Of a stretch of 64,000 bases of DNA, positions 25,226-35,090 are shown one piece after another; within the stretch, counting starts at the first letter, position 1, and every line of letters starts with the position of its first letter. Below the pieces are notes generated by a model that saw only the letters and a program-made list of their open reading frames with translations, did not search any database and was not told the DNA's origin. Source of the DNA: CAYNUJ01 sp964573255 (GTDB lineage Bacteria > Bacteroidota > Ignavibacteria > Ignavibacteriales > Melioribacteraceae). The DNA lies in the NCBI GenBank assembly GCA_964573255.1, contig CAZNJB010000005.1, forward strand, positions 1-64,000, read 5' to 3'. The position numbers and the translations under genes are program-made.

Positions 25226-26005
25226 ATGAATGATACCGAAGGATATGTAAAAATCTTTCATTCGAATGGAATTGGAAATATAAATTTTTATCATCCAAAG
25301 GGGAACTCATTGCCCAGCACTTTACTTTATACCTTAGCCGAAAAAATAGAGGAATTGGGAAAGATAGAAGATTTAAGAACTATTGTTTTGAAATCAGACG
25401 GTAACGGTGCTTTCTGCGCAGGCGCTTCCTTCGACGAGTTGATTTCAATAGATAACTTCGAAAACGGTAAACGTTTCTTTATGGGTTTTGCTAATGTTAT
25501 TAATGCAATGAGAAAATGCCCTAAATTTATTATTGCTTCAGTGCATGGAAAAATTGTAGGTGGTGGTGTCGGATTAGTAGCAGCCGCCGATTATGCAATA
25601 GCGATTAATACCGCATCTGTAAGACTAAGTGAATTAGCTTTAAGCATTGGTCCGTTTGTAATTGGTCCGGCAGTGGAAAGAAAAATAGGCGTTGCAGCTT
25701 ATTCAAGTATGACAATAGATTTCGAATGGAGAAGTGCCGAATGGGCTTTGAATAAAGGACTTTACTCAAAAGTTGTAAATTCGAAAGATGAACTTGACGA
25801 TACTGTTACTACTTTAACTAATCAACTTTCGCGTTTAAATCCCGCTACCGTTGCCGACTTAAAAAAGAGCTTTTGGAGTGGCACAGACGATTGGGATAAA
25901 AAACTTGAAGAAAGGGCTGAAATGAGTGGAAGACTTGTTCTTTCCGAATTCACAAAAAATTACATACATTCTTTTTTGGAGAAAAGGAAGAATGAAAAGG
26001 CTTAA
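25226..26005 (+). CDS. Enoyl-CoA hydratase/isomerase family protein
   Basis: A 259-residue crotonase-fold protein. The oxyanion-hole segments FCAGASFDEL and HGKIVGGGVGLVAAADY are present, and a Glu lies in the expected catalytic loop (RLSELALSIGPFVIGP). The spacing resembles methylglutaconyl-CoA hydratase-like members that act in branched-chain or short-chain acyl-CoA degradation. The ATG has GGAG about 10 bases upstream, within the end of the phosphatase gene, suggesting an operon. Confidence 0.8.
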   Translation: MNDTEGYVKIFHSNGIGNINFYHPKGNSLPSTLLYTLAEKIEELGKIEDLRTIVLKSDGNGAFCAGASFDELISIDNFENGKRFFMGFANVINAMRKCPKFIIASVHGKIVGGGVGLVAAADYAIAINTASVRLSELALSIGPFVIGPAVERKIGVAAYSSMTIDFEWRSAEWALNKGLYSKVVNSKDELDDTVTTLTNQLSRLNPATVADLKKSFWSGTDDWDKKLEERAEMSGRLVLSEFTKNYIHSFLEKRKNEKA

Positions 26006-26169
26006 TTTTCATTCATCAAAAATAAGGCTTCATTTCAGAATGTATTACAAACCACACAATATTGTTGTTGAAAAAAATAGGTTAGTTAAAAAATAAAATA
26101 TAATAATAGATTGTATCTTTACATTGAAGAACATTTAAATAGTGAATTAAAAAATAAACGGGAGTTTGA

Positions 26170-26688
26170 ATGACGAAAGAAAAAATTGAAAAATTATTTC
26201 GCTCTTCAAATTCATCCGAAGAATTATTCGACGCATTCAATGAAGCGATAAAACTTCGTATTGACGATGAGGACCTCTATAAAATTCTGCTCGCAAATTC
26301 TGTTCTGACGAACGACGAGATAAAATTATTTATAAAGAAACTGCTGGACGAATTTCCCTCCTTTTCTTTTTCAATTTTAATGTGGTGTGTCGATATTTTT
26401 GCAAACAAAGGATGGACAATAGACAACACAAAATCAGCTATCGAATGCCTTGAGAAATCAATTGATTTATGTCCCGAAAAGCACGAGCCTTTAATAAAAA
26501 TGTTATCATTATATAATCACGAGATTACTCTTCCTTATAACAACAAAATAATTGAGAATATTAAAAAGGCTTTGCCGAAAGTAAAAGACAAAAGCAAAGT
26601 TTATTACGCCATATCAAAATTTTATGAGAAAGAGGGGAAAGAAAGACTTTGCAGGAAATATGAACGCATGGCTGAAAAATATAAATAA
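26170..26688 (+). CDS. Conserved-looking helical protein of unknown function
   Basis: A 172-residue, highly charged, all-helical protein without signal or membrane segment. The segment around residues 88-120 (TIDNTKSAIECLEKSIDLCP) and the end (YYAISKFYEKEGKERLCRKY) resemble TPR helices, so it may be a small TPR-like scaffold. I do not recognise the family. GGGAG lies 7 bases before the ATG, which supports translation. It stands alone. Confidence 0.6.
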   Translation: MTKEKIEKLFRSSNSSEELFDAFNEAIKLRIDDEDLYKILLANSVLTNDEIKLFIKKLLDEFPSFSFSILMWCVDIFANKGWTIDNTKSAIECLEKSIDLCPEKHEPLIKMLSLYNHEITLPYNNKIIENIKKALPKVKDKSKVYYAISKFYEKEGKERLCRKYERMAEKYK

Positions 26689-26903
26689 AAAAAGAAGGTT
26701 CTTTTCCTAAACTGAAGGCATAAAATTTTAACTCACTATCCTGATCCGGATATAATTAGCTTCCTATCTTGGCTGTAAGTTCGTAAAAGCATCATAAAAA
26801 TAGATTTAATAATTAAACGTGTCGTTAGAATTACATTATTTACTCTAAACGATTATTACTATTGTTATGACGAAACAAGAACTATTATAAACCGAGGTAA
26901 AAG

Positions 26904-27680
26904 TTGAATAATAACGATTGGATTCAGGTTGCCTGATTCTCCGAATTAAAAGATAGAGAACCGGCTTACGGTATTGCGCTTAATACCGATTTAGCTATAA
27001 TTAAATATGGAGATGATGTTTCCGTTCTTTATGGACGGTGTCTTCATCGTGGAGCTTTACTTTCGGACGGATATGTTTCAGGCGAGAATCTTATTTGTGG
27101 TTTACATTACTGGGACTACCGGATTGGTACCGGCGTAAGCGAATACAATAACAACGAAGTCTTACATAAATTTTCTTCTCGAATAGATGAAGTTTCCGAT
27201 GGAGTTTATGTAAAGAAAATCGAAATTGAAAAATTTGAAGAAATACATCCACCGCCTTACAACAGAGATGAATACCTCAGACTTTATGCAGATATACACG
27301 GAACACCGGAAGAACCACATAATTTTTATATCAGAGAAACGGAATCGGATTTTGTTAAAGCCCTTGCTTTGGGTGCGGACGGCATTGCAATTGCAAACTC
27401 GGCTATACAGGCAATCGGCTGCCTCGGATTGCGCGCTTGCAATACAAACAATTGTCCGGTTGGAATTGACACTCAAAGGGAAGATTTACGCTCACGATTC
27501 AAAATTGAGAAATCTGCAATTCAGTTAAAAAACTATCTTACGGCTACTACCGAATTAATGAAAATATTAGCTCGCGCTTGCGGGCATGACAGTTTAAATA
27601 AATTCAACATTCATGATTTAACAACTTACAAAAAAGAAATAGCTGAACTTTCCGGAATAGAATATTGTGGAGTAAGTTAG
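26904..27680 (+). pseudogene. Decayed Rieske / glutamate synthase-like FMN domain protein
   Basis: Read in one frame from TTG at 26904, the translation begins with a Rieske domain (cluster ligands in GRCLHRGALLS and ICGLHYWDY) and then jumps to the C-terminal end of an FMN-binding glutamate synthase-type domain (LGADGIAIANSAIQAIGCLG, NTNNCPVGIDTQREDLRSRF, ARACGHDSLNKFNIHDL). A TGA interrupts codon 11 (26934-26936). The central part of the GOGAT barrel, several hundred residues, is absent: YIRE is joined in frame to the late TESDFVKAL segment. The gene is therefore doubly damaged. The ancestral protein was probably a Rieske-GOGAT-like oxidoreductase of unknown substrate. Confidence 0.8.
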
Positions 27681-27753
27681 ATGTTTTGTTATAAACGAAA
27701 TACTGTAATACTTAAAAATAAACTATCCAGTCTCAAATAATTTTAAATATAGA

Positions 27754-27772
27754 GGACGCAAAATTTGCGTCC
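27754..27772 (-). terminator. Possible terminator hairpin
   Basis: GGACGC and GCGTCC pair across an AT loop just after the TonB receptor stop codon (minus strand). The following T-tract is weak. Confidence 0.4.
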
Positions 27773-27780
27773 CCTGCAAA

Positions 27781-30270
27781 TTAAAATTCAATATCCAATC
27801 CCATAACAGGAAGTACGGAAAATTGGTAAACGTTATCTATTGTTCCGTCGGAATTATACTTATACATTGCAATGTTTTTTCTGTTATAAACATTTTGCAA
27901 AGAAAGATTGAGAACTAAATTCCAAGTGTTAAAATTGAATCTGCTGTTAAATCCTATATCCAATCTGTGATAGTCCGGATAACGCAACCCGTTAATATCT
28001 CCGGTAAGCTGCCAAGCTCCTTCAGTCCATGTAACTCCACCAACCCTGTGTTGTTCCTGTGGAGTATAAACTCTTTTCGTATATGGCTTTCCGCTTGCAT
28101 ATCTCCATTTTATGCTTAATTCCATATCATCTGAAACCGGAAAGACATATGATATATACTTTATAATCGCTGGAAGTTTATTCAATGTTTTTCTAGCATT
28201 CTTAAATCGTTTACCCAATACAACATTAAATACATATGGAAAATCGTATTCGGAAACGTAAGTGTTTCCTTCCATTCCTATTCTAGGATCTTCAACTTTA
28301 GTCCAAGTTCTTGATAAACTGATTGTACCGTAAAAATCTTTTACTAACTTTTGCTGCAACATAAAATCAATTCCGTAAACGGTTTGCTTGCCTATATTCA
28401 AATTTCTTTCCGAGCGGAAAGTTGGATCGCTTTGATGAACAAAGGTTTCGCTTACAGGCAAATCGTAATATTTTTTTAAATATCCTTCCAAAGTTAATTT
28501 TAACCCATCACCCAAAATATGTTCTATGCCTAATACAAAATGACGGGAGTGACTATTCTTCAAATACCGGTTAACTTCTGTTTTATATTTGTCGCCGTAA
28601 GTTGGATAAGAATGTGTTTGATAATACTCACCGTACGCAAAATTCATATTTGTGATTTGAGGTATTAGATAATATGTTAAAGAAAATCGGGGACTAAAAT
28701 TTTCAACCTTACTGTAAGAGAAAACATCATAACGGGCACCAATATTTAAAATCAATTTGCCAGACAGCAGCTTTATTCTGTCGTTCACAAAAAGATATGA
28801 TTTATGCTGATCAAAAAGTTTGAGGTCGATATTAAAATCCGCCGCTGGTTGAATAACCGTAGTTTCATAAATTCCGTCATTGTCAGTATCATAACGCACG
28901 GTATCTGCATCTATAATCGCATTTTGTTTATAACCGCCAAATTTTAATTGACCACCGAATTCAAGTCTGTTCGTTTTAGAAACCGACCAGCCGAATTGAG
29001 CTCTGAGCGCCGATTCGAAATTATCGCTGGCATATGAAAACACTTTGCGGAAGTTAAGAATTCTTGAATCTTTTATATTTCCAAAATTATCAAACTGCCG
29101 TTCAGTATAGTTGTATCCAAAATCCACATCGTTGTGATAATTATTAGCATAAAGAGTTATAACGGAATAAAGATTTTTAGACCAAACGCTATTTAATGTT
29201 ATTCCGGATGCCCATTGGTATTGCTTTACGTCCAAATTTTGCGCATCTACAGAATCAATCTGATTTGCTTTTTCTTTGTATACGTTATCCGGTAAACCAT
29301 CGAATTTAATTTTATCGTTTCCGTAAATGCCCGACCAAGAGAGCTTATGTTTTTTAGATAAATTGTACATGAACTTAAACTGTGCATCATAATAAATCGG
29401 AATAGCTGAAACTCCGAATGATTTAGCTATCAAGTCAATATAACTTTTCCGTGCGGATACAAGCCAGGAACCGCGACCGTCATCAATAGAACCTTCGAGT
29501 ATTGCGCCTATTCCTGCCATCGAGATATTTGTCTCCCCGGCAAAGGAACGCGTCGTAATACCATCGCGTGTATTAATACTCATTACGGAGGACATTTTAT
29601 CACCGAATTTTGAAATAAACCCACCGGTGGAAAATTGAATATCCTTAATAAGTTCGACGTTTATCATATTGATAGGTCCGCCGGAATTAAATTCATTTGG
29701 ATAATGATTTGTTGAGTGCAATTCCATATTATCGAATATGGTCAGATTTTCATTCGGAGAACCGCCTCGAACCAGCAACTCGTTTGTTTGATCATTTGAA
29801 AAAGAAACTCCTGCCATTCCCTGTAATATCCTTTGGAAATCCAACATTGAACCTGGCGAACGGCGAACTTCTTCAACACCAAGAGCAACCGTACTCAAAT
29901 TATTTTCAATTACCGCTTTATCAAAATAATCTGCCGTAACTGTAACCTCTTCCATTTTTAAAAGGGCGGGTGAGAGTTGAATCTCAACATAGGAAACACT
30001 GTTTGTTTTAATAACAATATCGGTTCTTATAACAGTAGTAAAACCTATTAAAGATACTTTTATTGAATAAGAACCTACGGGTAATTTAATCTTAAATTTA
30101 CCATTTAAATCAGAAGCCGTACCGGTATTTTCCAATTCGGTAATTAATACATTTGCTCCAACAAGAGGTTCTTTTGTTGAAGCGTCAATTATTTTACCAG
30201 TTAGCAATCCTGATTGAGCAAAACTTGAAACGGTTAAAAGCAAAAGAATCAAGGATATTTTAAAGTTCAT
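27781..30270 (-). CDS. TonB-dependent receptor with N-terminal CarboxypepD_reg-like domain
   Basis: An 829-residue outer-membrane receptor. It has a signal peptide (about 1-18), a carboxypeptidase-regulatory-like beta-sandwich (about 22-105, SGLLTGKIIDASTKEPLVGA start), a plug domain (about 125-225, with LVRGGSPNENLTIFDNMEL) and a 22-strand-type barrel to the C-terminal residue F. It imports a ligand too large for porins using TonB energy; no SusD partner is adjacent, so the substrate is open. GAGGG precedes the ATG. Three TGAC-type repeats 70-150 bases upstream suggest LytTR control by the adjacent gene. Confidence 0.85.
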   Translation of the reverse strand: MNFKISLILLLLTVSSFAQSGLLTGKIIDASTKEPLVGANVLITELENTGTASDLNGKFKIKLPVGSYSIKVSLIGFTTVIRTDIVIKTNSVSYVEIQLSPALLKMEEVTVTADYFDKAVIENNLSTVALGVEEVRRSPGSMLDFQRILQGMAGVSFSNDQTNELLVRGGSPNENLTIFDNMELHSTNHYPNEFNSGGPINMINVELIKDIQFSTGGFISKFGDKMSSVMSINTRDGITTRSFAGETNISMAGIGAILEGSIDDGRGSWLVSARKSYIDLIAKSFGVSAIPIYYDAQFKFMYNLSKKHKLSWSGIYGNDKIKFDGLPDNVYKEKANQIDSVDAQNLDVKQYQWASGITLNSVWSKNLYSVITLYANNYHNDVDFGYNYTERQFDNFGNIKDSRILNFRKVFSYASDNFESALRAQFGWSVSKTNRLEFGGQLKFGGYKQNAIIDADTVRYDTDNDGIYETTVIQPAADFNIDLKLFDQHKSYLFVNDRIKLLSGKLILNIGARYDVFSYSKVENFSPRFSLTYYLIPQITNMNFAYGEYYQTHSYPTYGDKYKTEVNRYLKNSHSRHFVLGIEHILGDGLKLTLEGYLKKYYDLPVSETFVHQSDPTFRSERNLNIGKQTVYGIDFMLQQKLVKDFYGTISLSRTWTKVEDPRIGMEGNTYVSEYDFPYVFNVVLGKRFKNARKTLNKLPAIIKYISYVFPVSDDMELSIKWRYASGKPYTKRVYTPQEQHRVGGVTWTEGAWQLTGDINGLRYPDYHRLDIGFNSRFNFNTWNLVLNLSLQNVYNRKNIAMYKYNSDGTIDNVYQFSVLPVMGLDIEF

Positions 30271-30342
30271 TATTAATTTCCCTCAAAATAAATCACAAAA
30301 AACTCCATCAAAATTAGACCTTTTCAAAGAAAAGTAAAGCTG

Positions 30343-30417
30343 ATTATGACAAACGGTTATCAAATTGTGACAAAATGGAGTGTGTTTTAATAACCCGCCC
30401 TATTTGTGACGAATGGG
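30343..30417. promoter_or_regulatory. Direct repeats, candidate LytTR operator
   Basis: ATTATGACAAACGG (30343-30356) and ATTGTGACAAAATGG (30364-30378) carry TGACAAA cores exactly 21 bp apart; a third, TTTGTGACGAATGGG, lies at 30403-30417. The complement of the first contains ACCGTTTGT, a full match to the AgrA-type LytTR consensus; the other two match at seven of nine positions. They lie upstream of the TonB receptor and just beyond the stop of the LytTR gene. Confidence 0.5.
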
Positions 30418-30421
30418 ATTA

Positions 30422-31279
30422 TTAAATGGTTCCGGAAATTATAGCTTTGGAAAAGCTTCTGGAAACAGGAATGGGGAAATTGAGTTCCTCAAGGTGTAGA
30501 TAAAGTGCCCTGGCGTTACCGGATGTGGTTACCACTTTATCAAGATTCACAAAATAGGATTTATGACAACGTATAATCTTTTTGTTATCAGAAAAGTCCT
30601 CTTCTATTTTTTTCATTGTCATTCTTATTGTTTCTTTCTTTAGTTTGTTTTCCTGCATAAAGTATAAAGTAACATAATTACCCAAGGATTTAATACACAG
30701 GAAATTATTTAATTTAATTTTAATTGAAGAGCTTTGCGTTTTGAAAATCAACTCATCGTCTTTCTGAGTGGGTTCTGTTGCAGATGATATCTGCCGATTA
30801 ACTTTTTCGGATAGTATTAAATTTTTAATGCGTAGTTTCTGCTCCAGATAATAAATAAAAAAAACAACCGGAAAAAATCCTACTGCAACTGTCATAAAAA
30901 TAAATCTGGGAAAAGAGTAATCTATTCCCGAAGGTTTTCCAACCAAATCAAAATAGAGCCAATTACACAGCGCTATCGGAATTATTATTGTTAAGTTTTG
31001 AACTATCCCTTTCCAAACTGTCCATTTCTCAGGTGAGAAAAATTCTTTAAACAAATTAGTGATAACAAAAACATTAAAAAGGATTACTACAGTAGTAATT
31101 AATCCGAACCCTGCGAAATAAAGCAGTTTATCCCCTTCAACATTATTCAATCCGAACGGTTGGAATATTAATAGAAAAAGAAAAATAAACACTCCAAAAA
31201 TAACGGCACTTATAATTTTTTCCTTTGGATCTTCTATTATAGGAAACGGTCGGTTTAATATTTTGATTATTTGTTTCAA
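30422..31279 (-). CDS. Membrane protein with C-terminal LytTR DNA-binding domain
   Basis: A 285-residue protein with four transmembrane segments (about 25-45, 55-78, 92-112, 123-145), a short linker, and a LytTR domain over about 180-285 (FLCIKSLGNYVTLYF and IRCHKSYFVNLDKV). There is no receiver domain, so it is probably a membrane-bound one-component regulator, different in architecture from the TPR-LytTR protein at 43. Repeat pairs beside both genes share the TGACA core. It reads toward the TonB receptor gene, which it may control. Confidence 0.8.
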   Translation of the reverse strand: MKQIIKILNRPFPIIEDPKEKIISAVIFGVFIFLFLLIFQPFGLNNVEGDKLLYFAGFGLITTVVILFNVFVITNLFKEFFSPEKWTVWKGIVQNLTIIIPIALCNWLYFDLVGKPSGIDYSFPRFIFMTVAVGFFPVVFFIYYLEQKLRIKNLILSEKVNRQISSATEPTQKDDELIFKTQSSSIKIKLNNFLCIKSLGNYVTLYFMQENKLKKETIRMTMKKIEEDFSDNKKIIRCHKSYFVNLDKVVTTSGNARALYLHLEELNFPIPVSRSFSKAIISGTI

Positions 31280-31482
31280 TTCTAAAAAACAAAAATTTAT
31301 AACTATAGTAAAATTACAAATTCCAATTTTTCTATACCTTGCAAAAAAAAATTATAACTTTACCGAATATCAAAAAACGGCAAGAAAATTCAATTGTGTA
31401 ACTGTTTTTATATTCTTACATAACACTAATAATTAATGATAAAATAGTAAAATTAATTATCAAATTTTTCTCCGATTTTCCT

Positions 31483-31490
31483 TAATTTTG
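31483..31490 (+). promoter_or_regulatory. Candidate -7 promoter element
   Basis: TAATTTTG matches TAnnTTTG and lies 24 bases before the ATG at 31515. A second match (TACATTTG, 31496-31503) overlaps the ribosome binding site region and is less likely. Confidence 0.4.
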
Positions 31491-31514
31491 CAGTTTACAT
31501 TTGTGGAGAAATAA

Positions 31515-31946
31515 ATGAAAAGAATAGTATATATTTTTCTGTTTTTTTCGGGTTCGTTATTAGCCCAAACAAAAATAACACCTCAAGAATACAAGAATAC
31601 TTTGGATAGCTTAACGTCATTAAAAGCTAATCTGCTTTCCGAAAAACTTCAATTCAAAAATCAAATAGACAGCCTCGAACAGCTTAGCTCTTCTTTGGAC
31701 GAAGAACTAAAAAACTGCCTCCCCGCATATTACAGAAAAAAATACGGAAATGAGATTGGGGGAAGAGTTGCGGCAGGTAGAGTATGGAAAGGAATGACTG
31801 AAGAAATGCTGCTCGATAGTTACGGCAAACCAGATAAAGTAAATCGTAATAAAGAAAAATGGGGCGTTTTTGCCCAATATTATTACGGAAAAATCGTTTT
31901 CTTTTTTAAAAACGGAAAATTAATTGAGTGGGAAGAACATAAATAA
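31515..31946 (+). CDS. Secreted coiled-coil protein with BamE/SmpA-like C-terminus
   Basis: A 143-residue protein with a signal peptide (about 1-17), a heptad-rich helix (about 30-65) and a C-terminal part containing GRVWKGMTEEMLLDSYGKPD, which resembles the BamE/SmpA-type GMT...GxP motif. It is periplasmic or outer-membrane associated; a role in envelope assembly is possible but not shown. GGAG precedes the ATG. The PafA-type gene follows after 24 bases. Confidence 0.6.
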   Translation: MKRIVYIFLFFSGSLLAQTKITPQEYKNTLDSLTSLKANLLSEKLQFKNQIDSLEQLSSSLDEELKNCLPAYYRKKYGNEIGGRVAAGRVWKGMTEEMLLDSYGKPDKVNRNKEKWGVFAQYYYGKIVFFFKNGKLIEWEEHK

Positions 31947-31970
31947 TCAACAAAATATTGGAATGGTTCT

Positions 31971-33605
31971 ATGAAAATTAAACGAATTCTATTTTTCTTT
32001 ATATATACACTTATCATTTTCACTTCTTCAACATACGCCCAAAAACACAAAGTTAGGCTGGTACTTCAAATCACGGTAGATCAACTAAGAGGGGATGTAA
32101 TAAATACATATAAGAAAAGCTTTACATCCGACGGTTTTTTCTATTTACTTAATAACGGAATGAATTTCACTAATGCACATTACATTCATTCCATAACAAA
32201 AACTGCACCCGGACATTCAACATTATCTACCGGTTCAACTCCCAGCAAACACGGTATAATAAATAACGACTGGTATGAAAAAACTGATGGAGTTCAAGTT
32301 TACAGCTGTGAAGATTCTTCGGCAAAAATAATAGGAGACACAGTTGATAATCTCGGTCGATCCCCTAAAAGACTAATGGTTCCTACACTTAGCGATAAAA
32401 TAGCCGAAGCAAATCCAAAGTCAAAAGTGTTTGGAATTTCGGTAAAAGACCGTGGCGCTATTTTGATGGCCGGTCATAAAGGTAAGGCTTTTTGGTTCTC
32501 ACCTAAAAGCGGTGATTTTGTAACCAGCACATATTATTACAGCGATTATCCGGAGTGGGTAAAAAACTTTTCTAAAAGAAACCTGCCGGATCAGTATTAT
32601 ACAAAGGGTTGGGATTTAATTTATACAAAAGATAAATATCAATATGCCTCAATAGATAAAAACAGTTACGAAAGAACCCTGCCCGAACTCGGTTTTACTT
32701 TCCCGCATTTATATAAAAGCATTTCGAAAGAAAAATTTTATTCACTAATTCCGTTTTCGCCTTGGGGCGACAGATATACGTATGAATTTGCGAAAGAACT
32801 CATAACTAACGAAAATCTTGGTGCAGACGAGATTACGGATTATCTCTCTATAAGTTTTTCCTGCACCGATTATATAGGTCATCTATTTGGTCCGAACACA
32901 CTCGAATACGAAGATCAAATTTTAAATCTCGATAAAACACTTTCTGATTTATTTCATTTTATAGATGAAAAAATCGGGTTGGATAATGTATTGATTGTGC
33001 TTTCCGCAGATCACGGTATATGTGAAACGCCCGAATATCTTGCTCAAAAAGGTATTGAGAGCGGTGTGCTTTCAACAAAAGAAATAGTACAAAAACTGAA
33101 TGACTTTGGACGAAACGAATTGCATTTAAATTTTGATGTAGTAGAGCATGCTGTTCCTCCATATATTTATCTTGACGAAGAAAAAATAAAAGCTGCCGGA
33201 CTCGATTTATGCGAAACGGAAAAAATATTGAGTTCCATTTCGGATAAAGTGGAAGGTGTTTATAAAACATATACAGCTTGTGATATTGAAAGCGGTAATC
33301 TACCGGATGACGATATTTCCGTTAAAGTTAAAAATGCCTATTATCCGGGACGTTCCGGCAATTTATATATCATAAATAAACCGAAATGGTATTTAGCTTG
33401 GAATCCAAAGAATAGAAAAAATGCAGCTACTCACGGTTCTCCTTGGAGCTACGATACTTTTGTTCCGCTAATTTTTACAGGACCCGGAATTGAACATAAA
33501 GTTATAGAAGACAAGGTTGGTCCTCATAATATTGCAGCTACTATTGCGTTTTATCTCGGTATTGATGCTCCGGAAGGAAGCGTAGGTAAGTCTTTATTTA
33601 AATGA
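31971..33605 (+). CDS. Periplasmic alkaline phosphatase, PafA type
   Basis: A 544-residue secreted phosphatase with a signal peptide ending near residue 23. The metal Asp lies in LQITVDQLRGDV, and the Thr nucleophile in ITKTAPGHSTLSTG, as in the PafA alkaline phosphatase of Elizabethkingia meningoseptica. The second metal site is in LSADHGICETPEYL and the last His in AATHGSPWSYDTFVP. It releases phosphate from monoesters outside the cytoplasm. It ends at a long hairpin shared with the convergent saccharopine dehydrogenase gene. Confidence 0.85.
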   Translation: MKIKRILFFFIYTLIIFTSSTYAQKHKVRLVLQITVDQLRGDVINTYKKSFTSDGFFYLLNNGMNFTNAHYIHSITKTAPGHSTLSTGSTPSKHGIINNDWYEKTDGVQVYSCEDSSAKIIGDTVDNLGRSPKRLMVPTLSDKIAEANPKSKVFGISVKDRGAILMAGHKGKAFWFSPKSGDFVTSTYYYSDYPEWVKNFSKRNLPDQYYTKGWDLIYTKDKYQYASIDKNSYERTLPELGFTFPHLYKSISKEKFYSLIPFSPWGDRYTYEFAKELITNENLGADEITDYLSISFSCTDYIGHLFGPNTLEYEDQILNLDKTLSDLFHFIDEKIGLDNVLIVLSADHGICETPEYLAQKGIESGVLSTKEIVQKLNDFGRNELHLNFDVVEHAVPPYIYLDEEKIKAAGLDLCETEKILSSISDKVEGVYKTYTACDIESGNLPDDDISVKVKNAYYPGRSGNLYIINKPKWYLAWNPKNRKNAATHGSPWSYDTFVPLIFTGPGIEHKVIEDKVGPHNIAATIAFYLGIDAPEGSVGKSLFK

Positions 33606-33612
33606 TTTTGCA

Positions 33613-33671
33613 GGATTGTCCAAAAAGTCAAAACTTGTAAATATGTTTTTCGCTTTTTGGACAATCCCTTT
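33613..33671. terminator. Long hairpin terminator between convergent genes
   Basis: GGATTGTCCAAAAAG and CTTTTTGGACAATCC pair perfectly over 15 bp with a 25-base loop, followed by CTTTT. It lies between two convergent stop codons and can act for both. Confidence 0.75.
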
Positions 33672-33674
33672 TAT

Positions 33675-35054
33675 TTAGAACATTGTATCTTTATCGCTCT
33701 TTATTTCGTTCTTACTTCTTATTTTCTTTTCAATAAATTTAATTCCTAAATCTTCCAACTCTTTCAATACTTTAGTATAAATCACATGATTTGTGGGTAT
33801 TTGTGTTCCTGTTACAGGAAGTTCATCATTTAAGAGAAGTTTTGCTGTAATCGCAGCCGGGAGACCAACTGTTTGTGCTATCGCAGTATGACCGTCAGGT
33901 TCGCCGTATCTTATCAAAGTAGATTTTATTTTTTGATCGCCGCCGTTATCTGGAAATTCCGCAATAATTTCGTGAGCAATTATTACCATATCTCTTGCGC
34001 CCGGAGGCAACTGCATTTTAGACCTGAGCAATTTAATCATTACATCTGCGGGTGTTTTTACATTTCCCTTTATTTTCTCGTTAGAAAATAATCCCAGCCA
34101 GCGTAGTTTATCCATTATTCCGCCGGTAGGATTTATATTCAGATAGTTTGCAATACGCTGTTCAATTTTAGGTCCGGAAACATTTAACGGAAGAAACATT
34201 TCTAAAAATTCAACATAAGTCTTTTTATGTAAATCGGGAATAACTATGCTTTCGTTCGGAAGTCCCAGTTTTACTATTTGGTTCCATGTTTCGCTCCAGC
34301 CGGGATATCGGAGAGTACCCCTTATCATAGTTTTTACTTCAGGAAGATCAAAAATCTTTTTATAAATTAGTGAATCTCTGTTAGGATAAGCTTCTAATCT
34401 TCCAACGTTTTCCACTTCAACCTGCCAGGTTCTCCGGAATATTTCGTAATAGGGTAAAATTTTTATTTTACCGTTTTCCATGTATTGAGCGCCTGCTTCT
34501 CCCGCCATTACAACATTTCGGACGTTCCAAGTAATGCAATAATTTAGAGGATTTGCGTCAACTTCAGGTGCAGGCAAACCGCTGCCGTATGAAATAAAAC
34601 TCTTAATCTTACCGCCTTTGCTTTTAACTTCATTAATTACTTTCATTGCAGACATATGGTCAATTCCGGGATCCAGCCCCATTTCATTGAGAATCAAAAT
34701 TCCTTTTCTTATTGCATCCTTATTAAGATCAGGAATTCTAATATCTTCGTACGAGGCAGAAATCATATGCTTGCCGAAATTCAAACAGTCGAGGGCAATC
34801 ATATATTGAAATTTTGGCGCAAGAAAATTAATTACAACATCGGAATTTTTAATTTGTGAATGGCGCATTGCTTCATCGGTTACATCAAACTCAATTGCAA
34901 CACCGTTGGGATGACCGTTAACCCTTTTTTGGGCCAATTCAAAATCACGATCACATACCGTAACAAACCAATTATATTTTGTGGAATTATCCAGTAAGTA
35001 TTTAATTAATGCCGGTGAACTTTGACCGGCACCAAGAACTAAAACTTTTTTCAT
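33675..35054 (-). CDS. Saccharopine dehydrogenase (glutamate-forming)
   Basis: A 459-residue Lys9-like enzyme: Rossmann start VLVLGAGQSSPALIKYL, then GLDPGIDHMSAMKVI and the ANPLNYCITWNVRNVVMAG segment typical of saccharopine oxidoreductases. It splits saccharopine to glutamate and aminoadipate semialdehyde. The ATG at 35054 is chosen because GGAG lies 7 bases upstream; the longer reading would start at a TTG at 35066 that overlaps this site. It directly follows the lysine-ketoglutarate reductase-like gene (36 bases), so the two make a lysine degradation operon. Confidence 0.8.
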   Translation of the reverse strand: MKKVLVLGAGQSSPALIKYLLDNSTKYNWFVTVCDRDFELAQKRVNGHPNGVAIEFDVTDEAMRHSQIKNSDVVINFLAPKFQYMIALDCLNFGKHMISASYEDIRIPDLNKDAIRKGILILNEMGLDPGIDHMSAMKVINEVKSKGGKIKSFISYGSGLPAPEVDANPLNYCITWNVRNVVMAGEAGAQYMENGKIKILPYYEIFRRTWQVEVENVGRLEAYPNRDSLIYKKIFDLPEVKTMIRGTLRYPGWSETWNQIVKLGLPNESIVIPDLHKKTYVEFLEMFLPLNVSGPKIEQRIANYLNINPTGGIMDKLRWLGLFSNEKIKGNVKTPADVMIKLLRSKMQLPPGARDMVIIAHEIIAEFPDNGGDQKIKSTLIRYGEPDGHTAIAQTVGLPAAITAKLLLNDELPVTGTQIPTNHVIYTKVLKELEDLGIKFIEKKIRSKNEIKSDKDTMF

Positions 35055-35090
35055 TAAACGCTCCAATCAAAAAATATTACAAAAAACAGG

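Noticed and set aside
26934..26936. TGA in the Rieske-GOGAT frame as a selenocysteine codon
   Set aside because: The position is a non-catalytic residue before the Rieske core, no stem-loop of SECIS type is evident after it, and the gene also has a large internal deletion, so decay explains it better.
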